Made by a program: the position numbers and the translations under genes. A model generated the notes under the pieces. The model was not told the DNA's origin. It saw only the letters and a program-made list of their open reading frames with translations, and did no database searches. A DNA stretch of 5,446 nucleotides from Treponema sp. (GTDB lineage: Bacteria; Spirochaetota; Spirochaetia; Treponematales; Breznakiellaceae), in assembly GCA_031259345.1 (NCBI GenBank), contig JAIRLQ010000450.1, positions 1 to 5,446 on the forward strand. Reading direction: 5' to 3'. This document shows positions 4,746-5,446 of this stretch, piece by piece. The stretch's first letter is position 1. The number at the start of each line of letters is the position of its first letter.

Positions 4746-5446
4746 CTATGTTTTTTTATCATCCTCGCTAAGGCCAAAGCCCTCGTCTTCCACATTGCCC
4801 GAAGGTTCCACATGAACCATAATGTCGTAGACCCCTTCAAGGCGCTCCTTTATTGCCATTTCCACCCGGTAGGCGATCCAGTGGGCTTCAATGACCTTCA
4901 TATTCGGCTCTACTTCAATGTCCAGGTCGATGTCCCAAAGCCCTGCCATGCGGCGCATGCGGGTTCGGTGGGGATTTCCCGCCCCGGGGACAGACCGCAC
5001 TGCCTCGAAAACTTTTTGGTACGCTTCGGTGTCCGGCGCGGAATCCATCAGTTCAAGGCGGGCCTCCATAATAATGCCTATCGCCTGTTTGATAACCCAA
5101 ATGCCGACTAAAATTGCCAGCACCGAGTCGGCAGCTTCAAGTTTAAGGGCCAGTGAAAAGGCGAGACCGGCAAGCACTCCCACAGAAAGAAATACGTCGG
5201 AGATCATATTTTTCGCATTAGCCTTGAGCATTGCGGAATCGGCCTTTTTGCCAAACAGGTACTGGCTCCAGGCCAAAAGGATTTTTCCGCCTATAGAAAT
5301 CAGGGTCGCCGCCAATGCCAGAGGAGACGGGATAAAGAGAGCGTCGCCCCGGATAAGGTTTTGCACGGAATTGAGGATAAGCTGGGCTCCCGCAAAAAAA
5401 AGAAGGCCCCCCAGCACAGCGGTCGCCAGAGTTTCCGCCCGGCCAT
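4746..5446 (-). CDS. Cation diffusion facilitator (CDF) family metal transporter, missing its N-terminus
   Basis: The frame is open from the right edge to TAG at 4746, giving 232 visible residues. The first, GRAETLATA, continue the CDF motif (F/Y)GHG(K/R)AE between TM2 and TM3, so the GTG at 5417 is not the start and TM1-TM2 lie outside. Four hydrophobic segments follow (about 10-31, 40-60, 80-101, 106-127), then a cytoplasmic ferredoxin-like domain (about 140-215) with RTRMRRMAG, EAHWIAYRVE and IMVHVEP. CDF proteins export divalent metals by proton antiport as dimers. The TM5 metal-site motif here is N79-x-x-x-D83 (NMISD), not the HxxxD of zinc-type members. Against E. coli FieF, by-eye alignment puts D175 and E213 where the C-terminal domain has H248 and D285, while H188 and H211 match H261 and H283. 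Oxygen-rich ligands point to Mn or Fe rather than Zn, as inference. It probably heads a transcript with the next gene. Confidence 0.9.
   Translation of the reverse strand, partial: GRAETLATAVLGGLLFFAGAQLILNSVQNLIRGDALFIPSPLALAATLISIGGKILLAWSQYLFGKKADSAMLKANAKNMISDVFLSVGVLAGLAFSLALKLEAADSVLAILVGIWVIKQAIGIIMEARLELMDSAPDTEAYQKVFEAVRSVPGAGNPHRTRMRRMAGLWDIDLDIEVEPNMKVIEAHWIAYRVEMAIKERLEGVYDIMVHVEPSGNVEDEGFGLSEDDKKT

Noticed and set aside
5415..5417. GTG as the start codon of the CDF gene
   Set aside because: The frame continues upstream to the window edge and encodes GRAETLATA, part of the conserved motif between TM2 and TM3, so the true start is outside the window.
1..5446. CRISPR arrays, tRNA or rRNA genes, insertion-sequence ends
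   Set aside because: Apart from the short tandem repeats noted, no regularly spaced repeats, cloverleaf-like segments or paired terminal inverted repeats were seen on either strand.

Overview
The window looks like a stretch of a spirochaete chromosome, most likely a Treponema-type organism of medium GC. This is inferred from the protein flavour: a Treponema-style Rpn/PD-(D/E)XK 'putative transposase' start, a large U32 protein, a stand-alone Ssb, and a long lysine- and glutamate-rich protein I cannot assign to a family. No database search was possible. Coding density is high, and the longest gap between genes is 187 bp.

Left part (1-264): the first 25 codons of a Rpn-type nuclease/transposase gene run leftward off the window edge. 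It diverges from a rightward gene. The gap holds one sigma70-like promoter in each direction. Both place the predicted transcript start at or within about two bases of the start codon, so both genes may be translated from leaderless or near-leaderless mRNAs.

Centre left (265-2133, + strand): a 622-residue U32-family protein with the family's cysteine motif, a charged and proline/glycine-rich linker, and a second large C-terminal region. It contains a threefold 15-bp in-frame repeat. It ends at a strong GC hairpin (2149-2178) placed between convergent genes.

Right part (2202-5446, - strand, transcribed right to left): a cation diffusion facilitator transporter cut by the right edge, then, 33 bp later, a 652-residue single-membrane-segment protein of unknown function, then, 90 bp later, a single-stranded DNA-binding protein. 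The first two are close enough to be one transcript. The ssb leader has its own strong ribosome binding site and nested inverted repeats, so it may be separately controlled.

There is no obvious multi-gene defence or biosynthetic system. The most interesting local signals are the cluster of a 13-bp tandem repeat and two A8 tracts inside the unknown membrane gene (a possible frameshift switch), the paired leaderless-type promoters, and the triplicated SDRK motif in the U32 protein.
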